Shown here piece by piece: positions 27,558 through 35,893 of a stretch of DNA of 60,947 bases. How positions within the stretch are numbered: the first letter of the stretch is position 1; the number at the start of each line of letters is the position of its first letter. The notes under the pieces were generated by a model. It saw only the letters and a program-made list of their open reading frames with translations. It made no database searches and was not told the DNA's origin. The DNA is taken from NCBI GenBank assembly GCA_016784025.1, contig JADHVL010000022.1:1-60947 (forward strand). The letters are read 5' to 3'. Both the position numbers and the translations under genes were made by a program. Origin of the DNA: Fidelibacterota bacterium. Lineage in GTDB: Bacteria > Fidelibacterota > UBA8477 > JABMPR01.

Positions 27558-27577
27558 CACCCGGCTTAAGTCGGGTG
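27558..27577. repeat. Short hairpin after the peroxiredoxin gene
   Basis: CACCCG (27558-27563) pairs with CGGGTG (27572-27577). No U-tract follows, so its role as a terminator is uncertain. Confidence 0.45.
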
Positions 27578-27601
27578 TTGTGACGACAGGGATATTCCCA
27601 G

Positions 27602-28117
27602 CTAGTCCTTGGCGGGGGTTGTCATAGCTGCGAAGTCTGCCAGAATCTCTGCTCCATGCCCAGTCACCGTAACCTTGTCATATATCTTGCGAACCATACC
27701 GGCCTCATCAATCAGGAATGTCTTTCTTGAAGGAACAAAAATCCCTTTGGTGCCGTAAGCAGCGGCCACAGACTTGTCCAGATCACTCAACAGGATGAAG
27801 GGCAGGTCATATTTCTCAGCAAATTTTTTGTGGCTCTTCATATCATCATAACTCACACCAAAAACCTTGATGCCATTCTTTTCAAAAAGGGTGTAGTCAT
27901 CTCGAATTGAACAGGCCTCTGTGGTACATCCCGGGGTGTCGTCCTTGGGATAAAAATAGACCACAACCTGCTGACCCTGATACTCGGAGAGTGTGTGGGA
28001 TTCCCCATCCTGATCCTGCATGGTGAAATCGGGGGCGGGGCTGCCCTCCGTCAGTTTGTTATCTGCCCCTGATGCCATTCCAAAAAGTGTTAAACCTATC
28101 ATTATTATAGCTTTCAT
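27602..28117 (-). CDS. bcp: Thioredoxin-dependent peroxiredoxin, Bcp/PrxQ type, exported
   Basis: This 171-residue protein has a signal peptide (to about residue 17) and the PrxQ signature: peroxidatic Cys64 in TPGCT and resolving Cys69 in EACSIRD, five residues apart. It should reduce peroxides in the periplasm with a thioredoxin-like partner. Many PrxQ proteins are cytosolic; the signal peptide is unusual. A thioredoxin-fold selenoprotein encoded near the right edge could be a partner, but that is inference. Confidence 0.9.
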   Translation of the reverse strand: MKAIIMIGLTLFGMASGADNKLTEGSPAPDFTMQDQDGESHTLSEYQGQQVVVYFYPKDDTPGCTTEACSIRDDYTLFEKNGIKVFGVSYDDMKSHKKFAEKYDLPFILLSDLDKSVAAAYGTKGIFVPSRKTFLIDEAGMVRKIYDKVTVTGHGAEILADFAAMTTPAKD

Positions 28118-28212
28118 TGTTTTATCATCCTTAAATATCGGTCATGTCATATATCTTAGTGTTCATATCACATGCTTTGTTACATCATATATAACTTGCT
28201 AGGTGTTTAGTT

Positions 28213-28234
28213 CCCTCTTCTGGGTAGAAGAGGG
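28213..28234. terminator. Hairpin between the lipocalin and peroxiredoxin genes
   Basis: CCCTCTTC (28213-28220) and GAAGAGGG (28227-28234) form a perfect eight-base stem with a six-base loop. It is 40 bases past the lipocalin stop on the minus strand. No U-tract follows. Confidence 0.5.
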
Positions 28235-28273
28235 TCTTACGGGTATGTTCTAATCTCGTTTTCGTGGAGAAGT

Positions 28274-28789
28274 TCAAAAGTGGTTTAAATAAGTTAACTT
28301 TGATGTGTCAAACCCTAGCTTTTTAGCTTCTTCCTCAAATTCGTCAATAACGTCCCGGTCTACATATTCTGTTCTGGAAAGTAGCCATAGAAAGGACCTA
28401 TCCCTGCCACACACGAAGGCATAATCATAGTCTTCTTCCAGTTTGAAAATGACATAGGGCTCATAGAATGGCCATATATAGCAAACCTTCAGAAAGCCTG
28501 TTTTTTTATCATCTACAAAAGAAGCTTTGGCTTCTGCATACCTCCACTCCTGCCACTTAACCATATATCCACTGTTTTGAATCGTGATTCCACCACCTGA
28601 GTCGAGGGAGTAGTTAGCGGTGACACTATTCATGCCCAGCTCAAAGGGGTGATCCAGTCGGGCAATCTCATACCACGTACCCATAAACCGCTTCACCTTA
28701 AAATTTTTAACCGGGGTGATCCCTTCTGGAACCTCTACACAACTATTCACAAAAAATATAGCGATTATCATCGCAAGAATTCTTCTCAT
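28274..28789 (-). CDS. Outer-membrane lipocalin (Blc-like lipoprotein)
   Basis: This 171-residue protein has a lipobox (VNSC) and the bacterial lipocalin motif GTWYEIARLDHPFELGM. Later segments include KVCYIWPFYEPYVIF and DRSFLWLLSRT, as in Blc and apolipoprotein D-like proteins. It should sit in the outer membrane and bind lipids or fatty acids. ATG 28789 was chosen; the in-frame GTG region upstream to 28846 overlaps the next gene. Confidence 0.9.
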   Translation of the reverse strand: MRRILAMIIAIFFVNSCVEVPEGITPVKNFKVKRFMGTWYEIARLDHPFELGMNSVTANYSLDSGGGITIQNSGYMVKWQEWRYAEAKASFVDDKKTGFLKVCYIWPFYEPYVIFKLEEDYDYAFVCGRDRSFLWLLSRTEYVDRDVIDEFEEEAKKLGFDTSKLTYLNHF

Positions 28790-28829
28790 GGAATGACTCC
28801 CTCTATGCTTCTCTTCGCTTTTTCTCTGG

Positions 28830-29318
28830 CTAAACCTTACGACCAAAATATACCTGGCTCACTTCTACCCCATCTATCTCCGCCACATCAGGGAGGTGTG
28901 CCCATTGCTCAAATCCGAACTTTTTCAATATTGCAATACTGGAAACATTGGTTTCCAAAAGTATGGCAAACAGTTTCTTTATTTTTAGCTCCGGACACAT
29001 CTGAATGCATGTTTCCAGAAGCCTTGATGCCACACCCTGATTATGGTGGCTAAAATCAACAAAGTAACTTACTTCGGCTGTTTGCCTCAGAGCCGAGCGA
29101 CCAGGACGATAAGGGCTGAGAAATAAATACCCCAAAATACTATTTTCGGACTCAGCCACCAGGATTGGATGCTTATCCTGTCCATGTTCCTCAAACCAGG
29201 CTTTTCTATCATTATGAGTAACCAGCTCCAGAGCGGCAGTGCTTTGTGCTTTTATAGCTTGATTGTATATCTCAACGAGATGGATTAAATCTTGTTTCTT
29301 AGCAATTCGGATCTTCAC
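28830..29318 (-). CDS. GNAT N-acetyltransferase, phosphinothricin/MnaT-like
   Basis: This 162-residue protein is a GNAT enzyme related to methionine sulfoximine/phosphinothricin acetyltransferases. It starts with IRIAKKQDLIHLVEIYNQAI, has the acetyl-CoA loop (HHNQGVASRLLE), the NVSSIAILKKFGFEQ segment typical of the family, and a closing Tyr/Phe pair. Nine bases separate it from the selenoprotein gene upstream, so they are co-transcribed. Confidence 0.85.
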   Translation of the reverse strand: MKIRIAKKQDLIHLVEIYNQAIKAQSTAALELVTHNDRKAWFEEHGQDKHPILVAESENSILGYLFLSPYRPGRSALRQTAEVSYFVDFSHHNQGVASRLLETCIQMCPELKIKKLFAILLETNVSSIAILKKFGFEQWAHLPDVAEIDGVEVSQVYFGRKV

Positions 29319-29327
29319 GAGCTGGTT

Positions 29328-30110
29328 TTACTTCTCATTGAGACGCACAAGATCCACTGGTGCATCCAGTTCAAGTAATTTAAGTGTTTCCATAAGAACC
29401 CGCTTTTGTTGAGCTTCATCATGGGGATGCCCAAGGGTCATGCCTCGCTGTAAAGCAGTTACAGTTCCACGAGGTGGTTTAATCCCACGGATAATCCCTG
29501 CATTCCAACTGGTCAACGTCGTCCTAATTCCTTCCTTCTCCAATGCTCTGGCAATCAATCCCACGGATTGAGAACATAGAGGTCAGGAGGGTACCAGCAA
29601 AACGGCATCTATGGCTTCTCTTTGTACAATGTCAAGTATGGCGGGCAGGGTTTTCTTGATCACGCGACCCACCCAGGGTTGATAGCCCATAAAACTGACC
29701 ACCGTCTCACTCAGACTGCCAATAACTTTTTGGTCCACCAGGTCTCGCAGATGATTCAGTGGAAGCAGTACCTGAGCATCCTTTCTCACTGCGGTTTGAT
29801 CATAATGATCATGGGCATATTCAAGTTCTGAAAAAGGTGTCGTGGCAGGAAAGGTGCGAATGGTGTAATCACCCAAAAGATTAGCAGCATGGAAGGGCTT
29901 ATCCTTAGGGGGCAAGTAGGCACCCGAGGAGGAGACAAGCAGGAGACGGGCTTTAGACAAATCAAGCCCTTTCCCCGCCACAGTCTGCTCATTCCTTACA
30001 TATTTATAGAGCTTCCAATCAATGCTTTTGGTGTCAACAAAGTTTTTCAGCCAACCCTTTTGAAAATGCTCGGTCCAGCTTTCTAAATTATCACTTGTTT
30101 GCTTGCTCAC
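29328..30110 (-). CDS. GrdB/PrdB-like selenoprotein (in-frame UGA as selenocysteine)
   Basis: The reading frame runs from GTG 30110 to a TGA at 29585-29583 and continues in the same frame to 29328; the full product is 260 residues with Sec176. The flanks, LLVPS-U-PLC-SQSVGLIARALE, match the conserved segment of the glycine/sarcosine/betaine reductase B and D-proline reductase B family, where the U position is Cys in many members. U176-x-x-C179 would be a redox motif. Earlier segments such as AHDHYDQT and FPATTPFSELE also fit. A SECIS-like hairpin starts 12 bases after the UGA. If the UGA were only a nonsense mutation, the conserved downstream part would not be kept. Confidence 0.8.
29546..29581 (-). 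promoter_or_regulatory. SECIS-like hairpin after the UGA of the GrdB/PrdB-like gene
   Basis: On the minus strand, TCAATCC (29571-29565) and GGATTGA (29561-29555) form a perfect seven-base stem with loop GTG. CTCT (29581-29578) and AGAG (29549-29546) can close an outer stem. The loop starts 18 bases after the UGA with a G first, within the 16-37-base spacing and loop rule reported for bacterial SECIS elements. In bacteria this element is inside the coding region, as here. Confidence 0.7.
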
Positions 30111-30130
30111 TATGGAGAGCCCCCTGGTCT

Positions 30131-30685
30131 TTAATTTATTGCCTTTAGTACTTCATTTGTTGTTTTCACGACGCAAAACTCACCATTCAAACTGGCCAGA
30201 TTCACACGATGCATATCTTCTGCGCTAATGTGTTCACCTCCAGCGTCTTTTCGATCAAAGGTAGCTGTGGCATCTGAAACCAAGGTCACATCAAAACCCA
30301 GATTTCCAGCCATACGGGTTGATGTGGACACACAATGATCCGTAGTCAGACCCACAACTACCAATGAATCTAAACCTTCCTGACGTAAATAGTCTTCAAG
30401 GCCTGTTCCAATAAAGGCGCTGTTCACTGATTTGGTGAATTCTGGCTCTCCTGATATGGGTAATGCTTCATCCTTGAAGGCATTTCCTGGTTGATCTGGA
30501 TGAAGGGGTGATTGTGGAGAAACTGAACAATGCTTCACATGGATGATAGGCGCTCCATGTTTACGCCATTCAGCCAGCAGGGCTGTGATATTTGATTCGG
30601 CCTCAGGATTGTTCCGTTGTCCCCAGAGCGGGCTGTCAAAACCTTTTTGTATATCAATAAGTAGTAGGGCGGCTGATTTAAACAT
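30131..30685 (-). CDS. Isochorismatase-family cysteine hydrolase
   Basis: This 184-residue cytosolic protein has the family triad: Asp11 in LLIDIQKGF, Lys85 in EFTKSVNSAF, and Cys118 in TTDHCVSTS. Family members include nicotinamidases and other amidohydrolases; the substrate is unknown. It is followed after 20 bases by the selenoprotein gene, so an operon of isochorismatase, GrdB/PrdB-like protein and acetyltransferase is likely. Confidence 0.88.
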   Translation of the reverse strand: MFKSAALLLIDIQKGFDSPLWGQRNNPEAESNITALLAEWRKHGAPIIHVKHCSVSPQSPLHPDQPGNAFKDEALPISGEPEFTKSVNSAFIGTGLEDYLRQEGLDSLVVVGLTTDHCVSTSTRMAGNLGFDVTLVSDATATFDRKDAGGEHISAEDMHRVNLASLNGEFCVVKTTNEVLKAIN

Positions 30686-30983
30686 GCTTCCTCATCATTT
30701 TCAGGGTTGAATTCACCTCAATTATTTCGTCACTTTAATTATCGAAAAAGATACTTTTAGCAGCTTCAGATTAACATGCCTTTTAGGGTGGGTTGAGACA
30801 AATAATTCTGTTAAAAATTCTTTCAGCCACCTGCCCTGTGGTGCATCTTTTACGATTATTGGAGCCTCACAGGTAAACTCGAGTATAAACCATTACCCGA
30901 CTTCGCACCGTAGCTGGTTCAATGTATTTATCCATGGATGAACCCATGGTATTACGCGAAGGCGGATAAAACAGGAAGATTTT
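30686..30983. promoter_or_regulatory. Divergent intergenic region
   Basis: These 298 bases separate two divergently transcribed genes and should hold both promoters. No clear operator was recognised; a short palindrome (CCATGGATGAACCCATGG, about 30934-30951) is visible. Confidence 0.4.
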
Positions 30984-31841
30984 ATGAAACTACTCTCCTA
31001 TGCACTGGATTATCGCATGGAACCCCGGCTGGCCTTTTCCCTTGGAGGACAGGCTATTGATGTCATGCGCGCTTCTCTGTGGATGAAGCAAGACCGCAAT
31101 GCTCAGGAGTTTTTAACTCTGGCTTCATCCATGAAGCTGACATTGGAAATCTGGCAACGCTCCTTTTCACTACTGACTCAACTGGAAGACGCTTTCCAAA
31201 ATATTGATACATCAGGCCTTTCAGTCCATGCCCGACCTGTAGCCTTGCCTGAAGAAGATATAGTGTTTTTCGCACCCATCCCTGACCCACCAAGTATTCG
31301 ATTTTTCAATACCTTTGTAGATGAAGCCCCAGATACTTTTGATTTTGGACAAACCCAGACGCTTCTGGGTCACAGACAGGAGCTCACCCCAACAGGACTA
31401 TCGCCTCGAGGGGAAATCGCCGCCATCGTGGCAGCCAGCAAAAATTCTGAGAACCCAGAAATCGCCGGATACACTATTGTGAACAATTGGACCGCAGCTC
31501 ATGAGAAAGCTTCTGGCAAAACTGGTTTTGCCTTAGGTCAGGCCACCACCCTGGGACCCTATCTCGTCACAGCTGATCAAGTTGATTCATTAAAAATCGG
31601 AAACGGTTTTAATATGGATATGCAAATCAGTCTGAATGGCCAAACGGAAGTGGACACCCGATTAAAGGAGATGCACTTCAGTTTCGCTGATATGCTTGAA
31701 TACGCCAGGTCAAGCCATGTGGGAGCTGGTGACATTTTATGCTCTGGGAGTCCTTCCAAAAGAGATCTGGTTCTAAGTAGAGGGCAGAATATTGCCATTG
31801 AGATCCAAGCGCTGGGTACACTCACTACCCCAGTGGAGTAA
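30984..31841 (+). CDS. Fumarylacetoacetate hydrolase-family protein
   Basis: This 285-residue protein matches the FAH fold: the segment FFAPIPDPPSIRFF precedes the catalytic domain, and later GYTIVNNWTAAHEK, GPYLVTADQ and VGAGDILCSGSP are conserved positions of the family. The usual acidic metal triad (ExE...D) is only partly seen: RGEIAAIV keeps one Glu. Substrate unknown; beta-diketone or oxaloacetate-type hydrolysis is usual. It heads a plus-strand unit with ArfB and acetoacetate-CoA ligase. Confidence 0.8.
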   Translation: MKLLSYALDYRMEPRLAFSLGGQAIDVMRASLWMKQDRNAQEFLTLASSMKLTLEIWQRSFSLLTQLEDAFQNIDTSGLSVHARPVALPEEDIVFFAPIPDPPSIRFFNTFVDEAPDTFDFGQTQTLLGHRQELTPTGLSPRGEIAAIVAASKNSENPEIAGYTIVNNWTAAHEKASGKTGFALGQATTLGPYLVTADQVDSLKIGNGFNMDMQISLNGQTEVDTRLKEMHFSFADMLEYARSSHVGAGDILCSGSPSKRDLVLSRGQNIAIEIQALGTLTTPVE

Positions 31842-31847
31842 ATCACC

Positions 31848-32258
31848 TTGTCCTCCCTGAGAATTCCAGAAAGCGAGCTTGAGCTCAAGGCCATCCGCTC
31901 AGGTGGACCAGGAGGGCAAAATGTCAACAAGGTGGCCACAGCCATTCAACTCCGTTTTGACAGTCAGAATTCCAGCCTCCCTGATCATATCAAGGAGCGC
32001 CTCTTAAAATTGCTTGACCAGCGCATCAATGCAGAAGGCGTGATTACTATTACTGCCCGACAATTCCGCAATCAGGAAGCCAATCGCCTGGCTGCTTTGG
32101 AGCGGCTTGAAAAAATTATTGAAAAGGCTGAAATAGAGCCCAAGAAACGTAAAGCCACCAGGCCAACAAGAGCTTCCGTAAACAAACGATTAGAAACCAA
32201 AACCAAACGCAGTCGTGTAAAGCAACTTCGTACACGTGTCAAGCCAGATGATGAATAG
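31848..32258 (+). CDS. arfB: Peptidyl-tRNA hydrolase ArfB (ribosome rescue)
   Basis: This 136-residue protein has the release-factor GGQ loop (SGGPGGQNVNKVAT, residues 18-31) and a basic C-terminal tail rich in Lys/Arg, the two features of ArfB/YaeJ. It binds ribosomes stalled without a stop codon and hydrolyses the peptidyl-tRNA. The start is TTG, seven bases after the FAH gene stop. Confidence 0.9.
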   Translation: MSSLRIPESELELKAIRSGGPGGQNVNKVATAIQLRFDSQNSSLPDHIKERLLKLLDQRINAEGVITITARQFRNQEANRLAALERLEKIIEKAEIEPKKRKATRPTRASVNKRLETKTKRSRVKQLRTRVKPDDE

Positions 32259-32269
32259 GGACGCCAGTT

Positions 32270-34219
32270 ATGACAAATAAAGTGATGTGGACTCCTGGTC
32301 AAGACCAGTTGAACCGGGCTCAGATGACTGAATTTCGTCTCGATATGAATTCCAAATATGGACTCAAGCTGAACTCCTATGATGATCTTTATCAATGGTC
32401 GCTGGATCATGCCGCTGAATTCTGGTCTGAGGTCTGGAATCTTGGCGGGATCATCTCCAGTACAGAAGCTGATGAGGTCGTGGATGATCTGGGGAAAATG
32501 CCTGGAGCAAAGTGGTTTAGGGGTTCTCGTCTGAATTATGCTGAAAACCTGCTGCGCTATCGCGATGAGCGCATCGCCATTCATTTCCGTGGCGAGGACC
32601 AGGTACAGCGATCTTTGACATACAGCCAGCTTTATACTCAGGTCGCCAGGACAGCTCAAGCCATGCAGGAGGCCGGTGTTACCAGGGGTGATCGGGTTGC
32701 CGGGTTTATTCCAAATCTGCCCGAAACCATTATCGCCATGTTGGCTGCGTCCAGTCTGGGAGCTATCTGGTCATCTTCATCGCCAGACTTTGGCATTAGG
32801 GGTGTTCTGGATCGTTTTTCACAGATTGAACCAAAAATCATTTTTGCAGCGGATGGATACTTCTACGGCAGCAGCCGTTTTGATTCCCTTGAAAAACTTC
32901 AGAACATTTTACATGAATTACCCTCAGTGGAAAAAGTGGTGGTTATCAGTTATACACAGAAACCTGATATTTCTGGTGTTCCCAACAGCATACACTGGGA
33001 GGACTTTATCGATAACAGTGCCTCTGAAGTAAGCTTCACCCCCTTGTCTTTTGACCATCCCCTCTATATCATGTATTCATCTGGTACCACAGGACTTCCA
33101 AAATCCATTGTTCATTCTGCCGGGGGCACTTTGATCCAGCACCTGAAAGAATTGATGCTTCATTGCGATTTGAAACGGGAAGACACCATTTTTTATTTTA
33201 CAACCTGTGGCTGGATGATGTGGAACTGGCTGGTAAGCAGCCTGGCAGTGGGGGCGACCCTGGTGCTGTATGATGGAAATCCATTTTATCCCGGACCGGA
33301 AGGTCTCTGGAAAATGGCTGAGGAGCTGGATATCTCAGTGTTTGGAACCAGTGCCAAATATTTGGATGCTCTGGAGTCGGCTGGTTGTAAACCAGGTCAG
33401 GATTTTAGTCTGTCTGCCTTACGGGCAGTCCTGTCTACAGGGTCGCCTCTCTCAGAAGAAAGTTTTGATTTTGTATATCGCCATATCAAACAGGATGTCC
33501 TCCTGGCTTCCATTTCAGGTGGAACAGATATTGTTTCCTGTTTTGTATTGGGTAATCCAGCCCTGCCGGTCTACCGCGGGGAATTACAATGTCGTGGTCT
33601 GGGAATGAAGGTGGAAGCTTTTAACGATTCTGGCGAAGGCGTCTTCAACGAAAATGGCGAGCTGGTCTGCACCCAGGCCTTTCCATCCATGCCGGTCTTT
33701 TTCTGGAACGATCCAGGTGGCGAAAAATATCATTCCGCCTATTTCGCTGATTATCCTGGAATCTGGCGTCATGGGGATTTTATTGAGATCAATAACCACG
33801 GTGGTGTTCGCATTTATGGTCGTTCAGATGCCACCTTGAATCCAGGCGGTGTACGTATTGGGACGGCTGAAATCTATACTGTGGTAGAAAACCTGCCTGA
33901 AATAGCGGATAGTCTCGTTGTAGGTCAGTCCTGGGAGGATGACGAAAGAGTGATCCTTTTTGTCAAGTTGCCAGAGGGTGGTGTCCTGGATGACGCTCTG
34001 GTGAAAAAATTGAAGGGGGTTATCCGACAAAATTGCAGTCCCCGACATGTACCGGCACTTATTCTTGAGACGGCTGACATTCCCTATACCATTAATGGTA
34101 AAAAGGTAGAGATTGCCGTCAAAAAAATAATTAGAGGCAAGGAGGTTCAGAATCGATCCGCCCTGGCCAATCCTGAATCCCTTGAGCTATATAAAAACCT
34201 TGAGACGCTAAATGGATAA
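32270..34219 (+). CDS. aacS: Acetoacetate-CoA ligase
   Basis: This 649-residue protein is an acyl-adenylate enzyme of the acetoacetyl-CoA synthetase group: YSSGTTGLPK is the phosphate loop, TTCGWMMWNWLVSSLAVGA is characteristic of AacS, SGGTDIV and YGRSDATLNPGGVRIG are the A8-type hinge region, and the C-terminal lysine motif is TINGKKVE. It activates acetoacetate with ATP for lipid, ketone-body or polyhydroxyalkanoate metabolism. Start ATG 32270 follows the ArfB stop. Its 3' end is the template of a nearby duplication. Confidence 0.92.
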   Translation: MTNKVMWTPGQDQLNRAQMTEFRLDMNSKYGLKLNSYDDLYQWSLDHAAEFWSEVWNLGGIISSTEADEVVDDLGKMPGAKWFRGSRLNYAENLLRYRDERIAIHFRGEDQVQRSLTYSQLYTQVARTAQAMQEAGVTRGDRVAGFIPNLPETIIAMLAASSLGAIWSSSSPDFGIRGVLDRFSQIEPKIIFAADGYFYGSSRFDSLEKLQNILHELPSVEKVVVISYTQKPDISGVPNSIHWEDFIDNSASEVSFTPLSFDHPLYIMYSSGTTGLPKSIVHSAGGTLIQHLKELMLHCDLKREDTIFYFTTCGWMMWNWLVSSLAVGATLVLYDGNPFYPGPEGLWKMAEELDISVFGTSAKYLDALESAGCKPGQDFSLSALRAVLSTGSPLSEESFDFVYRHIKQDVLLASISGGTDIVSCFVLGNPALPVYRGELQCRGLGMKVEAFNDSGEGVFNENGELVCTQAFPSMPVFFWNDPGGEKYHSAYFADYPGIWRHGDFIEINNHGGVRIYGRSDATLNPGGVRIGTAEIYTVVENLPEIADSLVVGQSWEDDERVILFVKLPEGGVLDDALVKKLKGVIRQNCSPRHVPALILETADIPYTINGKKVEIAVKKIIRGKEVQNRSALANPESLELYKNLETLNG

Positions 34220-34233
34220 CATGGAACTTTAGG

Positions 34234-34416
34234 ATGCGTTCAGAACCAACAGCAGAGAAGAAGGGGGGGAAACCGGGCCAGTATATCGGTGCGGGAATCG
34301 CAATTGGCGTTGCTATCGGCGCTGCTATGGATAATGTTGGAGCAGGGATCGCTATCGGCATTGCTCTGGGTGCAGCCATGGATTCTTATCGAAGGAAAAA
34401 AGATAAAGAAGCGTGA
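34234..34416 (+). CDS. Glycine-zipper mini-protein, copy 1
   Basis: This 60-residue protein has a charged N-terminus (EPTAEKKGGKPGQ), then two glycine-rich hydrophobic repeats (IGAGIAIGVAIGAA and VGAGIAIGIALGAA) separated by MDN, and a basic tail. GxxxG-like spacing suggests a membrane-inserting or self-associating hairpin. It lies 14 bases after aacS. The same layout is repeated 271 bases later. Family unknown; the duplication supports it being a real gene. Confidence 0.65.
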   Translation: MRSEPTAEKKGGKPGQYIGAGIAIGVAIGAAMDNVGAGIAIGIALGAAMDSYRRKKDKEA

Positions 34417-34504
34417 GATTAAGAATCAGGCAGCTCCAGCCAATTCAGAATCCCTGAGCTATACAAAAATATCGTAGCGTTTAACCACGAACCGGAGGAT
34501 TCAG

Positions 34505-34711
34505 ATGAATTCAGAACCCACAGAAGAGAAAAAAGGCAAACGACCTGCCAGCTATATTGGGATTGGATTCGTGCTCGGCGTGGGTGTGGGGGCAGCCCTG
34601 GGAAACATTGCAGTTGGGATTGCTGTGGGACTGGCCATGGGCGCTGCTCTGAATTCATACCACAAAGAAAAACGTGAGAATGAAAAAAAAGATGATGACG
34701 GTGAAGATTGA
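34505..34711 (+). CDS. Glycine-zipper mini-protein, copy 2
   Basis: This 68-residue protein is clearly a paralogue of the preceding mini-gene: the N-terminus EPTEEKKGKRPASYIG, two glycine-rich repeats (IGFVLGVGVGAAL and VGIAVGLAMGAAL), then a longer charged acidic tail. CGGAGG at 34493 precedes the ATG. Function unknown. Confidence 0.7.
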   Translation: MNSEPTEEKKGKRPASYIGIGFVLGVGVGAALGNIAVGIAVGLAMGAALNSYHKEKRENEKKDDDGED

Positions 34712-34725
34712 ACCATTTCCAAATT

Positions 34726-34753
34726 CTAACTCCTAACTCCTAACTCCTAACTC
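34726..34753. repeat. Heptamer repeat CTAACTC x4
   Basis: Four perfect copies of CTAACTC in tandem lie between the convergent mini-gene and the zinc dehydrogenase gene. A microsatellite of this kind may slip. Confidence 0.8.
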
Positions 34754-34756
34754 AAA

Positions 34757-35791
34757 TTAATCCCACCCCTCCAGAACCACCTTCCCAAAGGCATGTTCAA
34801 ATTCAAGGTGATCATGGGCACCTCGGATATTCTGAAAAGGAAAGATCTGGTCAATAACGGGAATCAATGCCTTCTGCTCAGCAAGCTGAAGACACTCATA
34901 AAAATCAGAAACTGAGCCCATGGTTGACCCCATAATAGTTTGACGCTTGTAAAATAAATGTCTGAGGTTGACCTCTCCTTTGACGCCAGTGGTAGCTCCA
35001 CAGGTCACAATTCGACCACCCACAGCCAGAGATTTCATCGAATCCGCCCATGTGCTTGCACCGGTATGTTCAAACACTACATCTGCACCCCGACCATTTG
35101 TCAGCGCCTTGACCTGTTTAGAAAAACCTTCCTGTCGATGATTCAAGACTTCATCAGCCCCCAGGGAGAAAGCCAGCTTCTGCTTCTCCTCTGATCCCCC
35201 CGTGGCAATCACTCGAGCGCCCATATAGCGACCCATTTGAACAGCCATGCTGCCCACACCTGAGCCGGCGCCCAGAACCAGGAGGGTTTCTCCAGTGCGA
35301 AGCTGGGCTCTGTTTTTCAACATATTCCACGCTGTGAGAGAGGCCAGGGGTAGAGCGGCTGCTTCCACAAAACTTAGATTCTTTGGTTTGGGGCCAATAT
35401 TCACCGGAGACAGACACATGTATTGTCGCTGAACCCCACCCTGGGTTTCACCCAGTATGCCATAGGAGGCACACAAGTCTTCTCGACCAGTCTGACACTG
35501 ATCACATGCTCCGCAAAAGGTACCGGGCTGAATAACCACCTCATCACCAACATTCCAATCCTTCACCTCAGAGCCCACTTCTGCAATCACACCAGAAGCG
35601 TCACTCCCGGGGATATGGGGCATGGGGATACTCAATCCTGGCAATCCTCGTCGTAACCAGAGATCAAGATGATTTAGGCTGGCAGCTCTGATTTCAACCA
35701 GTATCTGGTCATTATCAGGAGTCTGTACTTCCATGGTTGAAATATCTAAGACCTCACTGGAGCCATGCTTTGTAAATTGGATGCCAATCAT
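34757..35791 (-). CDS. Zinc-containing MDR alcohol dehydrogenase
   Basis: This 344-residue protein is a zinc-type medium-chain dehydrogenase with the structural cysteine lobe CGACDQCQTGREDLC (residues about 92-107) and NAD-binding motif VLGAGSGVGSMA. The catalytic zinc ligands at the start are of the His/Asp type with HIPGSDASG in place of GHE. Members act on alcohols, enals or acyl-CoA-like substrates; the specific substrate is unknown. Confidence 0.85.
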   Translation of the reverse strand: MIGIQFTKHGSSEVLDISTMEVQTPDNDQILVEIRAASLNHLDLWLRRGLPGLSIPMPHIPGSDASGVIAEVGSEVKDWNVGDEVVIQPGTFCGACDQCQTGREDLCASYGILGETQGGVQRQYMCLSPVNIGPKPKNLSFVEAAALPLASLTAWNMLKNRAQLRTGETLLVLGAGSGVGSMAVQMGRYMGARVIATGGSEEKQKLAFSLGADEVLNHRQEGFSKQVKALTNGRGADVVFEHTGASTWADSMKSLAVGGRIVTCGATTGVKGEVNLRHLFYKRQTIMGSTMGSVSDFYECLQLAEQKALIPVIDQIFPFQNIRGAHDHLEFEHAFGKVVLEGWD

Positions 35792-35893
35792 TATCAGTCC
35801 CTATCCTGTTCGATAATTCTTTGTTCTTTCCAAGTTTTCCATTTCAACTGAATCATTCAAAAAATAACTTTATCCATCTAATTCGGGGACAAA

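Larger units (their letters stand above)
34142..34711 (+). repeat. Tandem segmental duplication of aacS tail plus mini-gene
   Basis: Two related units of about 273 bases follow each other: 34142-34414 and 34415-34711. In the first, the last coding part of aacS (residues ...QNRSALANPESLELYKNL) is followed by a glycine-rich mini-gene. In the second, a diverged out-of-frame remnant of the same aacS tail (reading NQAAPANSESLSYTK) is followed by a second mini-gene. The mini-gene ATGs are 92 and 90 bases from the unit starts. Confidence 0.8.

Noticed and set aside
29583..29585. UGA in the GrdB/PrdB-like gene as a simple nonsense mutation
   Set aside because: The frame and family motifs continue past the UGA, the site is a redox-Cys position, and a SECIS-like hairpin follows. 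A nonsense mutation is not fully excluded.
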